The notes: generated from the letters alone by a model not told the origin. 5,773 nt of DNA from Nitrospinaceae bacterium (GCA_029261675.1 JAJDBA010000264.1:1-5773); one strand, 5' to 3'; positions 1 through 5,773 are shown, counted from the first letter of the stretch. Numbers and translations are program-made.

Positions 1-107
1 GCTAGTTGTAAAGATATACGCTCTTCTTTCAACTCTTCCAGAGAACCGGTCTGACCAAGAACCGCGAGCATCGGGTCACTTGATTTAGCTTGAGTAGTAT
101 CTCCCAT
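1..107 (-). CDS. N-terminal fragment of an unrecognised protein (runs off the left edge)
   Basis: An ATG at 107-105 opens a frame of 35 codons that is still open at base 1. The visible peptide begins MGDTTQAKSSDPMLAVLG and continues through a charged stretch (EELKEER). It has no signal peptide, no membrane segment and no motif I recognise, so a cytoplasmic protein is likely but its role cannot be given. The start is supported by a GGAG Shine-Dalgarno sequence at 118-121, 10 nt upstream of the ATG. A second in-frame Met at residue 13 is a less likely start. The gene lies 77 bp downstream of the 403-residue gene on the same strand. I see no convincing promoter or terminator in the gap, so the two are probably co-transcribed. 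The call rests on the start codon, the ribosome binding site and the open frame only. Confidence 0.6.
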   Translation of the reverse strand, partial: MGDTTQAKSSDPMLAVLGQTGSLEELKEERISLQL

Positions 108-184
108 TTTACTTAATCTCCATATTTTTTCAGAAATCTTAATGTACGCTATCAGACGCCTGATGTCCGAATTGATTTACTCGG

Positions 185-1396
185 TTAACCCACACCGGCC
201 CGCAATTCATAAACTTCAATACATCTATCGCAGCCACCGTCTTTGCTTTCCCAATCAGGAAAATCAATCTGGATAGCTTCGATAACCATTTCATCACAAA
301 TACTCTCAGGATCATCCACCCAGTTGTAAGTGGGAAACTTGCATAACGGACAAGGCGACCCTTGAAGGTGAATAAAGTCCCGCTCTTCTTCCGAAATTTC
401 CCCAGGATCGACATACTTACTCATCAATGTGTCGAGATCCGTAGCCATAGACAGAAGCTCTTCATGAGTAAACTTATCTGCCGTCCAAATGCCTTCAAAT
501 ATTCCACGTCTTTGCTTATCAGGAATTTTGCGATAAAAGTTATCAAACTCCCTAAAGCGAGCTTCCTTGGGTAGCACAGATACTACACCGATGCGACCCA
601 ACCGGGAGTCAACATACATATTCCAAAGAAGTCGGAAACGCGATGTAATAAGATTTTTGACCGAAGGATTACCCGGAATAAATGCATCTTCATAGTCAAA
701 CTCGGGGTCAACCATATCCTTCGCATGCATGAACTCTTGAATCAAAAAAGCATCCAGATCCAGAGCCTCTTCAGGGTTACTGAACCGACTCGCGAGAACC
801 CGCATTTCTATGATCGGATTACCTGAAACTCTGTTCAGAACATTGGAACCTTCGTCTACCTTGTTGATTGCTCTTTTAACAATAACTTCTTTGATACGCT
901 CTTCAAATTCACGTGCCAAATCGTAGGAAACTTCGTCGCTATCCTCAGGAGGAGCCTCTTCCTCAACAACAGCAACGGCTTCTTCCTCAACCTGTTCTGC
1001 ATCCTGTTCTGCATCATCCGAATCATCCGATTCAGTTTCCTCAGTAAACTCACCAGGTAGGATAGCAGCATCAGCTTCTGTAAAATCTGCATCCGATTTC
1101 AGAGCTTGATTTTCCCTCAATAAAGCGGATTTTTTTGATGTTCGTTTTCTTTTCGGAATGAGACCCACCGCTTCCAAAGCGCGCAACACATGGTCACCCA
1201 GCTTCAGCTTTTCCATAAAGAATAAGCGGTTCACTTTCTCGAACGCGATCTCCCGGTCATCTTCTGGGAGCTCGTATATGGGGTCGGCAAGAGAATGGAA
1301 TTCATCATAATCAGAACGGTAACCCGACCGTTCCAAATGGTTTAGATGCCGGAATACCGACTCTTCCATCAACTGGGCACTGTAACTAACTTTCAT
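185..1396 (-). CDS. Hypothetical protein with acidic linker and C-terminal paired CxxC (putative metal-binding) motif
   Basis: Complete 403-residue frame of a family I do not recognise. Residues 1-80 look helical and mixed-charge. They are followed by a basic patch (PKRKRTSKK, 81-89) and a strongly acidic low-complexity segment (about 107-157, containing SDDSDD, AEQDAEQ and runs of Glu), probably a disordered linker. Residues 158-345 look like a folded, mostly helical domain with a conserved-looking stretch RFRLLWNMYVDSRLGR (253-268). The C-terminus has C349-x2-C352 and C389-x2-C392, with an extra Cys367, spaced plausibly for a zinc-ribbon-like site. There is no signal peptide or membrane segment, so it is probably cytoplasmic. 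The ATG at 1396 is the first usable start: an in-frame TGA lies three codons upstream. No good Shine-Dalgarno precedes it, so initiation may be weak; Met10 is an alternative but lacks one too. A promoter candidate lies about 80 bp upstream. The coding call is firm; the metal-binding idea is inference from the Cys pairs. Confidence 0.85.
   Translation of the reverse strand: MKVSYSAQLMEESVFRHLNHLERSGYRSDYDEFHSLADPIYELPEDDREIAFEKVNRLFFMEKLKLGDHVLRALEAVGLIPKRKRTSKKSALLRENQALKSDADFTEADAAILPGEFTEETESDDSDDAEQDAEQVEEEAVAVVEEEAPPEDSDEVSYDLAREFEERIKEVIVKRAINKVDEGSNVLNRVSGNPIIEMRVLASRFSNPEEALDLDAFLIQEFMHAKDMVDPEFDYEDAFIPGNPSVKNLITSRFRLLWNMYVDSRLGRIGVVSVLPKEARFREFDNFYRKIPDKQRRGIFEGIWTADKFTHEELLSMATDLDTLMSKYVDPGEISEEERDFIHLQGSPCPLCKFPTYNWVDDPESICDEMVIEAIQIDFPDWESKDGGCDRCIEVYELRAGVG
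991..1030. repeat. Adjacent short tandem duplications inside the acidic linker
   Basis: A 12-bp unit, CCTGTTCTGCAT, occurs twice in tandem (991-1002 and 1003-1014). It is followed, overlapping by two bases, by a 9-bp unit, ATCATCCGA, also twice in tandem (1013-1021 and 1022-1030). Both unit lengths are multiples of three, so the frame of the 403-residue gene is kept. On the minus strand they encode the SDDSDD and AEQDAEQ parts of the acidic segment. This looks like growth of a disordered linker by replication slippage. Confidence 0.85.
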
Positions 1397-1477
1397 AAAA
1401 TCAGATCAAATCTAAATAAATGTTTACTTTGTTAGCAGGGTATAAACCGCCCCTTCATAACCTTTTATATAAGACAA

Positions 1478-1505
1478 CTTATCCCCTTTTAAAGGCCCAT
1501 GTCAA
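1478..1505 (-). promoter_or_regulatory. Probable sigma-70 promoter for the 403-residue gene
   Basis: On the minus strand an exact TTGACA -35 hexamer (1505-1500) is followed after 16 bp by GATAAG (1483-1478), which matches TATAAT at four of six positions. Transcription would start near 1471, giving a leader of about 75 nt before the ATG at 1396. The -35 is strong, the -10 and spacing are moderate. It would allow the 403-residue gene and the gene after it to be expressed separately from the upstream TPR gene. Confidence 0.45.
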
Positions 1506-1519
1506 GACAAAAGCCTTTA
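1490..1519. repeat. 7-bp inverted repeat flanking the -35 box
   Basis: TAAAGGC (1490-1496) and GCCTTTA (1513-1519) form a perfect 7-bp inverted repeat separated by 16 bp. The -35 hexamer of the candidate promoter sits inside the spacer. The half-site centres are 23 bp apart, about two helical turns, so a dimeric regulator could bind. Read on the plus strand it is followed by a run of six T and resembles an intrinsic terminator, but no plus-strand gene ends here and the loop is long. Its function is unproven. Confidence 0.4.
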
Positions 1520-1624
1520 TTTTTTGGGAGTTACGCTTCAAAAACTTTAAGTGATAATCCTTATTTTATACTTTTTGACTCAGCAACACCAGATTTTTTA
1601 CACTTGAGGTACCTATAGGAGAAA

Positions 1625-4225
1625 TTACTTTTTATCTATCTCATCCTTCAGTTTCTCCATGGCCCGGATCGCTTCCATAATCGGTTTCGGGTCTCCAAGA
1701 TCGCGGGCAATTTCTCTAGCATCTTTCAGGTACCTATCAAACTCATCAAACCGTCCAACGAGGATTTGCATTCTGGCTACGGTCATATTGAACTGGATCA
1801 AACTCGACCAACTGTTGGTTTCCTTGAAACATACCGCCGCCTGGGAAAAATATTTCTCAGCCTCATCATATTTAGCATCCTTAAACTTAAGGTTACCTAA
1901 ATACGTCAAGTCTTGACCTGCCCCTTTCGGGTCATTCACCTCTTGGGTGAGTTTCAGAGCTTTTAAATATAGCTCTTCGGCTTCTTTTCTTTTTCCATTG
2001 CTGAATGCCAGGTTACCGAGATTTCGGTGATCTTCAGCAAATTCTTTCTTGTCATTCAGCTTGCTAGAAATTTCAAACGATCTCTGGAAATTCTCGCTGG
2101 CTTTTTCTCGGTATCCTCTTTCCATATTAAACTTTCCAAGACCTCTAAGGTCTGCACAAATCTCCCTCGGATCGTTGATCTTTTCAGATGTCTCGAGAGC
2201 CTTATGATAAAACTTATCCTGATTGGCTCTTTCCTTCTTCTCAACATATATTTTCGTCAACACCCGACTGTCCGACAAAGTATTGCGGTGATCTTTAATT
2301 TCTTCAGCAATCGCAAGAGATTCCAGCGCATATTTCTCAGCATTTTTCCAATCTTCCTTTTGCAAGTAAAGGTTGTACTGGTTCCGGTTATCTTCTGCCA
2401 TTTCCGGTTTATTATTCGTCTTGGTGTTCAACTCCAACGCTTGCAAATAATTTTTCTCCGCCCCCGCCCAGTCTTTTTTCTGCAAACTGATATTGCCAAG
2501 ATTTCGATAATCTGCCACAAGGCCATTCACATTATTGGCGTCCTTATTGATCTTCAAAGATTTGCCCACTAGTTTTTCAGCCTTCTCAATCTTCCCAGCC
2601 AAAATCAAAATATTCAAGTAACCCGCATATAAATCTTTAAGGCCACTCTTGTCACTCGACTCTTCTTTAATTTTGATCGCCTTGGAATAGTTTTCCTCAG
2701 CTCCCTTGAAATCTTCCGTTTCCATCAAAATGCTTCCCAGGTTGCCATAGGCTCCACCAAGTGCTTGTTTATCTCCTGACTTTTCGTGAAGAGCGATCGT
2801 TTCTTTCGCCACACTTGCGGCCTCTTCCCAGTCATTAGACATGAACAAAACGTTGCCCAAATCGTTCAACAACATCAATTTGAGCTTCGGGTCTTTTTCA
2901 GCTTCCGGCTTTTTTAATCCCTCTCGAAGATCCTGTTTGCGTTTTTCCAGATATTTTGGCTGCGAGAAAATGAACATCAGCTTGTTTTGTACTTCCTGAA
3001 CACTTGCCTGCTCTTTCATCTCTTCATAAAGATCACTGGCACGCATGAAATTGTCTTCCGCTCTGTCAAACTCTTCTTTTTTGAGATAGACATCTCCCAA
3101 CGATTCGCATTGCTGGGCAATACCCGGACGGTTCTCATTTTTCTCCATCAACTCCAAAGATCGTAAATACTGCTCCTCAGCGGCATCCCAGTTTTTCTGT
3201 AACCCGCGAACATTACCCAGATTGGCATAACCACGTGCCTCACCCAGAACATCGCCAAGTTCTTGCATCGCCTTGAGAGATTTTTCAAAATTTTCCCAAG
3301 CCAATTCGAGCTGGTTTTTGTTTAGATAGATATTTCCCAGGCTACCCAAAAGGTAAGAGTTTCGGCGCTTATCCGAATCGCCTATCGCCTCCAGGGCTTT
3401 TTTAAAATAAGTTTCGGCTTCATCTACTTTTGCCGATTGACCTTCAGATGCCATCTGCAAATAAATACCCGCTAAATTTGCATAACAAACACCAGCTGAG
3501 GCCTTATCATCTATCTCTTCCAAAAGAGCCGTGGTTTTCTGGATGGTTTCAACCACCTTGTCCATACGCTTCCACTGGAAATATATTTCTTCCAATTCCT
3601 GCAATTTGGCAATGGCTTTGGTCTTTTGTCCTGTAGAGATAAGAGAATCCACATCAGCAATCAATCCCTCTTCATTTTTCTTTAAATAGAGAGGAGATTT
3701 TTTAATCGTCTCAACGCGTTCATCCAATTGTTTGATTTTTCTTTCATCTTGTTTGGCCGCAGACATAAACTCTTTTGCCTTCTGGTAATACTCAATGGCC
3801 TTTTCTGCTTCTTCTTTTTTCAAAAAGATATTGCCAAGGTACTCGCTGTAGATGCCCTGCCCCAACGGATCGTTAGCCTCTACCATGATTTGCATGGCTT
3901 TCTGATAATTTTCTTCTGCCTTATCAAAACTGCCTTGATAAAAATAAACGCTGCCGAGATTACCCAATGAGCTTTCAATGCCTTTGGCATCCTTCAGCTT
4001 TTCCATAAAGGTCAGAGAGCGGGAATAAAAATCTTCGGCCTTATCAAATTGCTTGCTCTGAAAACTAATATTGCCCAGGTTACCCAGCACATAAGCCTGA
4101 CCGCTATCGTCGCCCTCTTTTTCCATTTCTTTCAAAGCTTCGAGGAAATTGGACTCCGCTTCTTGAATATTGTTTTTTTGTAAACTCTCATAACCGAGTT
4201 TTTCAAATTTTCTACCTTCGCTCAT
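1625..4225 (-). CDS. Large tetratricopeptide repeat (TPR) scaffold protein
   Basis: Complete 866-residue protein made almost wholly of TPR units of about 40 residues, the longer TPR type seen in kinesin light chain and LGN-like proteins. The recurring pattern is NLGNIYLxKxDxxxAExxYxKALxLxExxxD. Units start near residues 1, 43, 83 and 123 (block 1); 244, 290, 329 and 369 (block 2); and 448, 488, 529, 569, 609, 649, 689, 729, 769 and 809 (block 3). Degenerate helical stretches at 163-243 and 409-447 separate the blocks. No catalytic domain, signal peptide or membrane segment is visible, so it is probably a cytoplasmic protein-binding scaffold; its partner is unknown. The start is well supported by AGAGG (4232-4236), 6 nt before the ATG. 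A consensus promoter lies further upstream, and the divergent neighbour at 4533 may share its control region. I see no terminator after the stop. The TPR assignment is firm; the specific role cannot be read. Confidence 0.95.
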   Translation of the reverse strand: MSEGRKFEKLGYESLQKNNIQEAESNFLEALKEMEKEGDDSGQAYVLGNLGNISFQSKQFDKAEDFYSRSLTFMEKLKDAKGIESSLGNLGSVYFYQGSFDKAEENYQKAMQIMVEANDPLGQGIYSEYLGNIFLKKEEAEKAIEYYQKAKEFMSAAKQDERKIKQLDERVETIKKSPLYLKKNEEGLIADVDSLISTGQKTKAIAKLQELEEIYFQWKRMDKVVETIQKTTALLEEIDDKASAGVCYANLAGIYLQMASEGQSAKVDEAETYFKKALEAIGDSDKRRNSYLLGSLGNIYLNKNQLELAWENFEKSLKAMQELGDVLGEARGYANLGNVRGLQKNWDAAEEQYLRSLELMEKNENRPGIAQQCESLGDVYLKKEEFDRAEDNFMRASDLYEEMKEQASVQEVQNKLMFIFSQPKYLEKRKQDLREGLKKPEAEKDPKLKLMLLNDLGNVLFMSNDWEEAASVAKETIALHEKSGDKQALGGAYGNLGSILMETEDFKGAEENYSKAIKIKEESSDKSGLKDLYAGYLNILILAGKIEKAEKLVGKSLKINKDANNVNGLVADYRNLGNISLQKKDWAGAEKNYLQALELNTKTNNKPEMAEDNRNQYNLYLQKEDWKNAEKYALESLAIAEEIKDHRNTLSDSRVLTKIYVEKKERANQDKFYHKALETSEKINDPREICADLRGLGKFNMERGYREKASENFQRSFEISSKLNDKKEFAEDHRNLGNLAFSNGKRKEAEELYLKALKLTQEVNDPKGAGQDLTYLGNLKFKDAKYDEAEKYFSQAAVCFKETNSWSSLIQFNMTVARMQILVGRFDEFDRYLKDAREIARDLGDPKPIMEAIRAMEKLKDEIDKK
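1682..2641 (-). repeat. Eight TPR units in exact 120-bp register
   Basis: Residues 529-848 of the TPR protein divide into eight units of exactly 40 residues with no insertion or deletion between them. The coding DNA therefore has a strict 120-bp period. The units have diverged strongly in sequence (for example RNLGNIS, RNQYNLY, RGLGKFN, RNLGNLA at equivalent positions), so this is an old repeat held in register by structure rather than a recent amplification. Units outside this stretch vary from 39 to 46 residues. Confidence 0.85.
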
Positions 4226-4231
4226 ATCCTG

Positions 4232-4236
4232 CCTCT
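4232..4236 (-). promoter_or_regulatory. Ribosome binding site of the TPR gene
   Basis: AGAGG on the minus strand, 6 nt upstream of the ATG at 4225-4223, is an ordinary, well-spaced Shine-Dalgarno sequence. It fixes the chosen start. An AT-rich near-palindrome (4237-4251) lies directly upstream of it. Confidence 0.7.
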
Positions 4237-4286
4237 TAAAAAATTTTTAATACTTCTATTACTATGCCGCAAATAAAAGAGCTATC

Positions 4287-4307
4287 TGAGACCAAAGAAT
4301 GACCTCA
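4287..4307 (-). other. Possible hairpin in the long leader of the TPR mRNA
   Basis: The predicted TPR transcript has a leader of about 120 nt (from near 4348 to 4226). Inside it TGAGGTC and GGTCTCA (minus strand) can pair as a 7-bp stem, including two G-U pairs, around a 7-nt loop. No known riboswitch is recognised in the leader and there is no U-tract after the stem, so it is not a terminator. Significance is uncertain. Confidence 0.25.
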
Positions 4308-4354
4308 CCGCTACTAAGTATTTCCAGCTTAATGAGTTGTTTTGAATAGACTGA

Positions 4355-4383
4355 ATTATAAAGTTCTCTGGGGCCGCTGTCAA
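4355..4383 (-). promoter_or_regulatory. Full-consensus sigma-70 promoter of the TPR gene
   Basis: On the minus strand an exact TTGACA (4383-4378) and an exact TATAAT (4360-4355) are separated by the optimal 17 bp. Predicted transcription start is near 4348, leaving an untranslated leader of about 120 nt before the ATG at 4225. Two perfect hexamers at ideal spacing in an intergenic region, pointing at the gene, make this a confident housekeeping-sigma promoter that should be intrinsically strong. Confidence 0.85.
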
Positions 4384-4398
4384 TCATTGCCCTATTGA

Positions 4399-4418
4399 AT
4401 GAAAAGCCCTGTTTTCAT
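4399..4418. promoter_or_regulatory. Candidate operator: 7-6-7 inverted repeat between divergent promoters
   Basis: ATGAAAA (4399-4405) and TTTTCAT (4412-4418) are perfect inverted repeats separated by 6 bp. The dyad lies between the two outward-facing -35 boxes (4378-4383 and 4447-4452). Its centre is about 60 bp upstream of the predicted leftward start and about 74 bp upstream of the rightward one, positions typical of activator sites. The 6-bp spacer resembles the layout of CRP-family sites, but the half-sites are not the CRP or FNR consensus. No regulator gene is visible in the window, so the identity of any binding protein is unknown. Confidence 0.45.
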
Positions 4419-4446
4419 GCTATTTTGCAAAGAAATCTCACACTGG

Positions 4447-4476
4447 TTGACAGACAGGAATGCAGCTAACTATAAT
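4447..4476 (+). promoter_or_regulatory. Full-consensus sigma-70 promoter of the plus-strand gene
   Basis: An exact TTGACA (4447-4452) and an exact TATAAT (4471-4476) are separated by 18 bp, one more than optimal. The predicted start is near 4483, giving a leader of about 50 nt before the GTG at 4533. It lies back to back with the TPR promoter, with 63 bp between the two -35 hexamers. Confidence 0.85.
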
Positions 4477-4482
4477 CACTGT

Positions 4483-4501
4483 CTCCTTCGGGAGTAATCC
4501 C
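4483..4501 (+). other. Overlapping UUCG and GNRA-type hairpins at the 5' end of the mRNA
   Basis: CTCC (4483-4486) and GGAG (4491-4494) pair around the loop TTCG (4487-4490), which gives the very stable C(UUCG)G tetraloop. GGGA (4490-4493) can instead pair with TCCC (4498-4501) around GTAA, a GNRA-type loop. The two stems share bases 4491-4493 and exclude each other. The first hairpin would sit at or next to the predicted transcription start, where a 5' stem commonly protects mRNA from decay. Each stem is only 4 bp, so a regulatory switch is speculative. Confidence 0.45.
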
Positions 4502-4520
4502 CCAGCAAGCCAAAATTTAA

Positions 4521-4525
4521 AAGGA
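4521..4525 (+). promoter_or_regulatory. Ribosome binding site that selects the GTG start
   Basis: AAGGA lies 7 nt upstream of the GTG at 4533. An in-frame TAA at 4518-4520 rules out any earlier start, and the first in-frame ATG comes only at 4854. The site therefore decides that translation starts at the GTG. Confidence 0.8.
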
Positions 4526-4532
4526 ACTAGTT

Positions 4533-5773
4533 GTGACAAAAGCTGAAAAAATCATTCAAGCATTGACCCGAGAAGGGTCACTCATATTCGCCGATAACCT
4601 GTCTTACGCGGCAGAATTGGAAAAAGTAATTCCCAGCCTGAAAACACAGACAAAAGACGGTTGCGAAATATGGTTTGAAAACGATGAGCCAACGGTCGTA
4701 AATACCCGCGTTAAGATTTTTTCAACCCGGCATATTGCCTTCTATAACAAAGATGGCCGACGTTTTCTGTGCACCGATCCCGATGGCACTCCGCTACACG
4801 AGGCCTTGTGGACTCAGACGGATGATGGAAAAACTCAGCTCGCCCTCGCCCGTATGCAACTCGACTGTAAGCAATGGGTAGGCATTAAACCACGCGCTAA
4901 AACCTTTGCGACACAAATCGATATCAGCACCCATGATGGCTGGGAAAAAATGTCGCTGGACGACCTCCGTGAAAAAGCCGCAGAAGCCTGGCGCGTGCCT
5001 GTGTCTGAAATAAAATATTTTTACGATGACGATCATATGGTGCATCAGGGTGAAGGCAAATACGATATCCGGCTCACTAAAGACGGACTTTATGCATTGC
5101 CCGATGGCACGTTCGACAAAGCTGTTTTCATCAGTTTTATGTTTCAGGTCAACTGGGCCAAACTCGACTTGATACCAGTAGTAGAACTCTTTCAATCCAC
5201 ATTGCCGGGAACCGGTGGAGCCGTCTTCGAATTTATTTGGGGAATTTTCAACGACCAGTCGCGAGAAGAAGAGTTACCGCCTCTGCGATACCGAGGCCTG
5301 CCAACCTATCCTTCAAAAGAAGCATTCAATATTTTCTCGGCTTTCTTCGAACCCAAGGGACCCGAAGGAAAAAACATCTTAAAAGTTTTCATGGACCCGC
5401 AAACATCATACGAAATAACCTGGACACCGCAAGAGCACCCACCTGTGCGCTACTTCAGTGAACAGCAACAAATCGCACTCACCGCACAAGATGGATTTCT
5501 CTACAAAGTCACCGTGTTCGATGACCCCATTCCATTTCCATTCACCAACTGCAGTGGCGGAAGAAAACCCCCGCTCGAACGCGAAGTGCGGATAAGCAAT
5601 CAATCGTTCACTTTACTCAAAGGGGTAGAAGGACGGGAAATTCTTTTCGAAGACAATTGGGGATTAAAGCCTCAAGTTTATTCCAAATCATCCCCGGCAA
5701 AACACCCGTTCACATGGGAATGGTTTTTTAATGGCGAAACACCAAACATTGATCCCGTGAAATCTTTATACAC
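4533..5773 (+). CDS. Large unrecognised protein, GTG start, C-terminus beyond the right edge
   Basis: From the GTG at 4533 the frame is open for 413 codons to the window end, so the real protein is longer. It begins MTKAEKIIQALTREGSLIF with no signal peptide, and no transmembrane helix is clear; residues 197-220 (VFISFMF to VVELF) and 225-239 are hydrophobic but look like buried core. The sequence is rich in aromatic residues and alternates short beta-like stretches with turns such as DPDGTP, LPDGTF and GGRKPP. A conspicuous segment PPLRYRGLPTYPSKEAFNIF (249-268) follows an acidic turn (SREEE) and may mark a domain boundary. I recognise no catalytic motif or family. A strong ribosome binding site and a consensus promoter precede it, and it is divergent from the TPR gene, which suggests shared control. 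The coding call is firm from the length, start signals and continuous frame; function is unknown. Confidence 0.88.
   Translation, partial: MTKAEKIIQALTREGSLIFADNLSYAAELEKVIPSLKTQTKDGCEIWFENDEPTVVNTRVKIFSTRHIAFYNKDGRRFLCTDPDGTPLHEALWTQTDDGKTQLALARMQLDCKQWVGIKPRAKTFATQIDISTHDGWEKMSLDDLREKAAEAWRVPVSEIKYFYDDDHMVHQGEGKYDIRLTKDGLYALPDGTFDKAVFISFMFQVNWAKLDLIPVVELFQSTLPGTGGAVFEFIWGIFNDQSREEELPPLRYRGLPTYPSKEAFNIFSAFFEPKGPEGKNILKVFMDPQTSYEITWTPQEHPPVRYFSEQQQIALTAQDGFLYKVTVFDDPIPFPFTNCSGGRKPPLEREVRISNQSFTLLKGVEGREILFEDNWGLKPQVYSKSSPAKHPFTWEWFFNGETPNIDPVKSLY

Noticed and set aside
151..164. Small palindrome ATCAG-ACGC-CTGAT in the gap between the two left-hand genes
   Set aside because: The stem is only 5 bp and no T-run follows in the direction of transcription, so it is not a terminator and could arise by chance.
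856..1092. Minus-strand frame rich in Leu, Arg and Met, overlapping the acidic linker
   Set aside because: It is the alternate-frame reading of the repetitive Glu/Asp codons in the 403-residue gene, with no independent start signals.
1490..1526. Stem with following T-run that looks like an intrinsic terminator on the plus strand
   Set aside because: No plus-strand gene ends upstream of it, the loop is 16 nt, and on the minus strand no U-tract follows. An operator-like repeat at the promoter fits better.
2027..2572. Open frame of 181 codons on the plus strand, opposite the TPR gene
   Set aside because: It is wholly antisense to well-conserved TPR units, has no ribosome binding site of note, and its peptide is the Leu/Ile/Phe-rich product expected from the complement of a Lys/Glu-rich gene.
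1625..4225. 120-bp periodicity read as a possible tandem-repeat or CRISPR-like array
   Set aside because: The period is the coding footprint of 40-residue TPR units. The repeats are divergent and translated, with no constant repeats and unique spacers.
4452..4484. AGACAG (4452-4457) and CTGTCT (4479-4484) as a possible operator around the rightward -10 box
   Set aside because: A 6-bp inverted repeat with a 21-bp gap is within chance expectation, and it is much weaker than the 7-6-7 dyad nearby.
4794..5195. Open frame of 133 codons on the minus strand, opposite the plus-strand gene
   Set aside because: It lies inside the longer frame that has a consensus promoter and good Shine-Dalgarno. No start signals support the antisense frame.

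Overview
This is a bacterial window of moderate GC content. Nothing in it identifies the species. The gene style (TPR scaffold, unrecognised cytoplasmic proteins, very canonical sigma-70 promoters) fits a Gram-negative environmental bacterium, but that placement is only an impression. I see no mobile element, integrase, tRNA, rRNA or CRISPR array.

Three genes lie on the minus strand and one on the plus strand. From the right end of the minus-strand block: a complete 866-residue tetratricopeptide repeat (TPR) protein (1625-4225); a 228-bp gap holding a probable promoter; a complete 403-residue protein of unrecognised family, with an acidic low-complexity linker and two C-terminal CxxC pairs (185-1396); and, 77 bp further on, the first 35 codons of another gene that leaves the window at base 1 (1-107). 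The last two probably form one transcription unit. On the plus strand a GTG-initiated gene starts at 4533 and is still open at the right edge (413 codons seen). I do not recognise its family.

The most informative region is the divergent intergenic space 4226-4532. It contains two back-to-back promoters, each with exact TTGACA and TATAAT hexamers (17-bp spacer leftward, 18-bp spacer rightward). Between the two -35 boxes lies a 7-6-7 inverted repeat, centred about 60 bp upstream of the predicted leftward start and about 74 bp upstream of the rightward one, a plausible site for a shared regulator. The rightward transcript should begin almost directly with two overlapping, mutually exclusive tetraloop hairpins (UUCG and GNRA type). 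The TPR protein and the plus-strand protein may therefore be controlled together.

Functionally, the TPR protein should be a cytoplasmic protein-binding scaffold. Its partners are unknown, with the adjacent unrecognised proteins as possible candidates by position only. No defence, biosynthetic or transport system can be named from this sequence.
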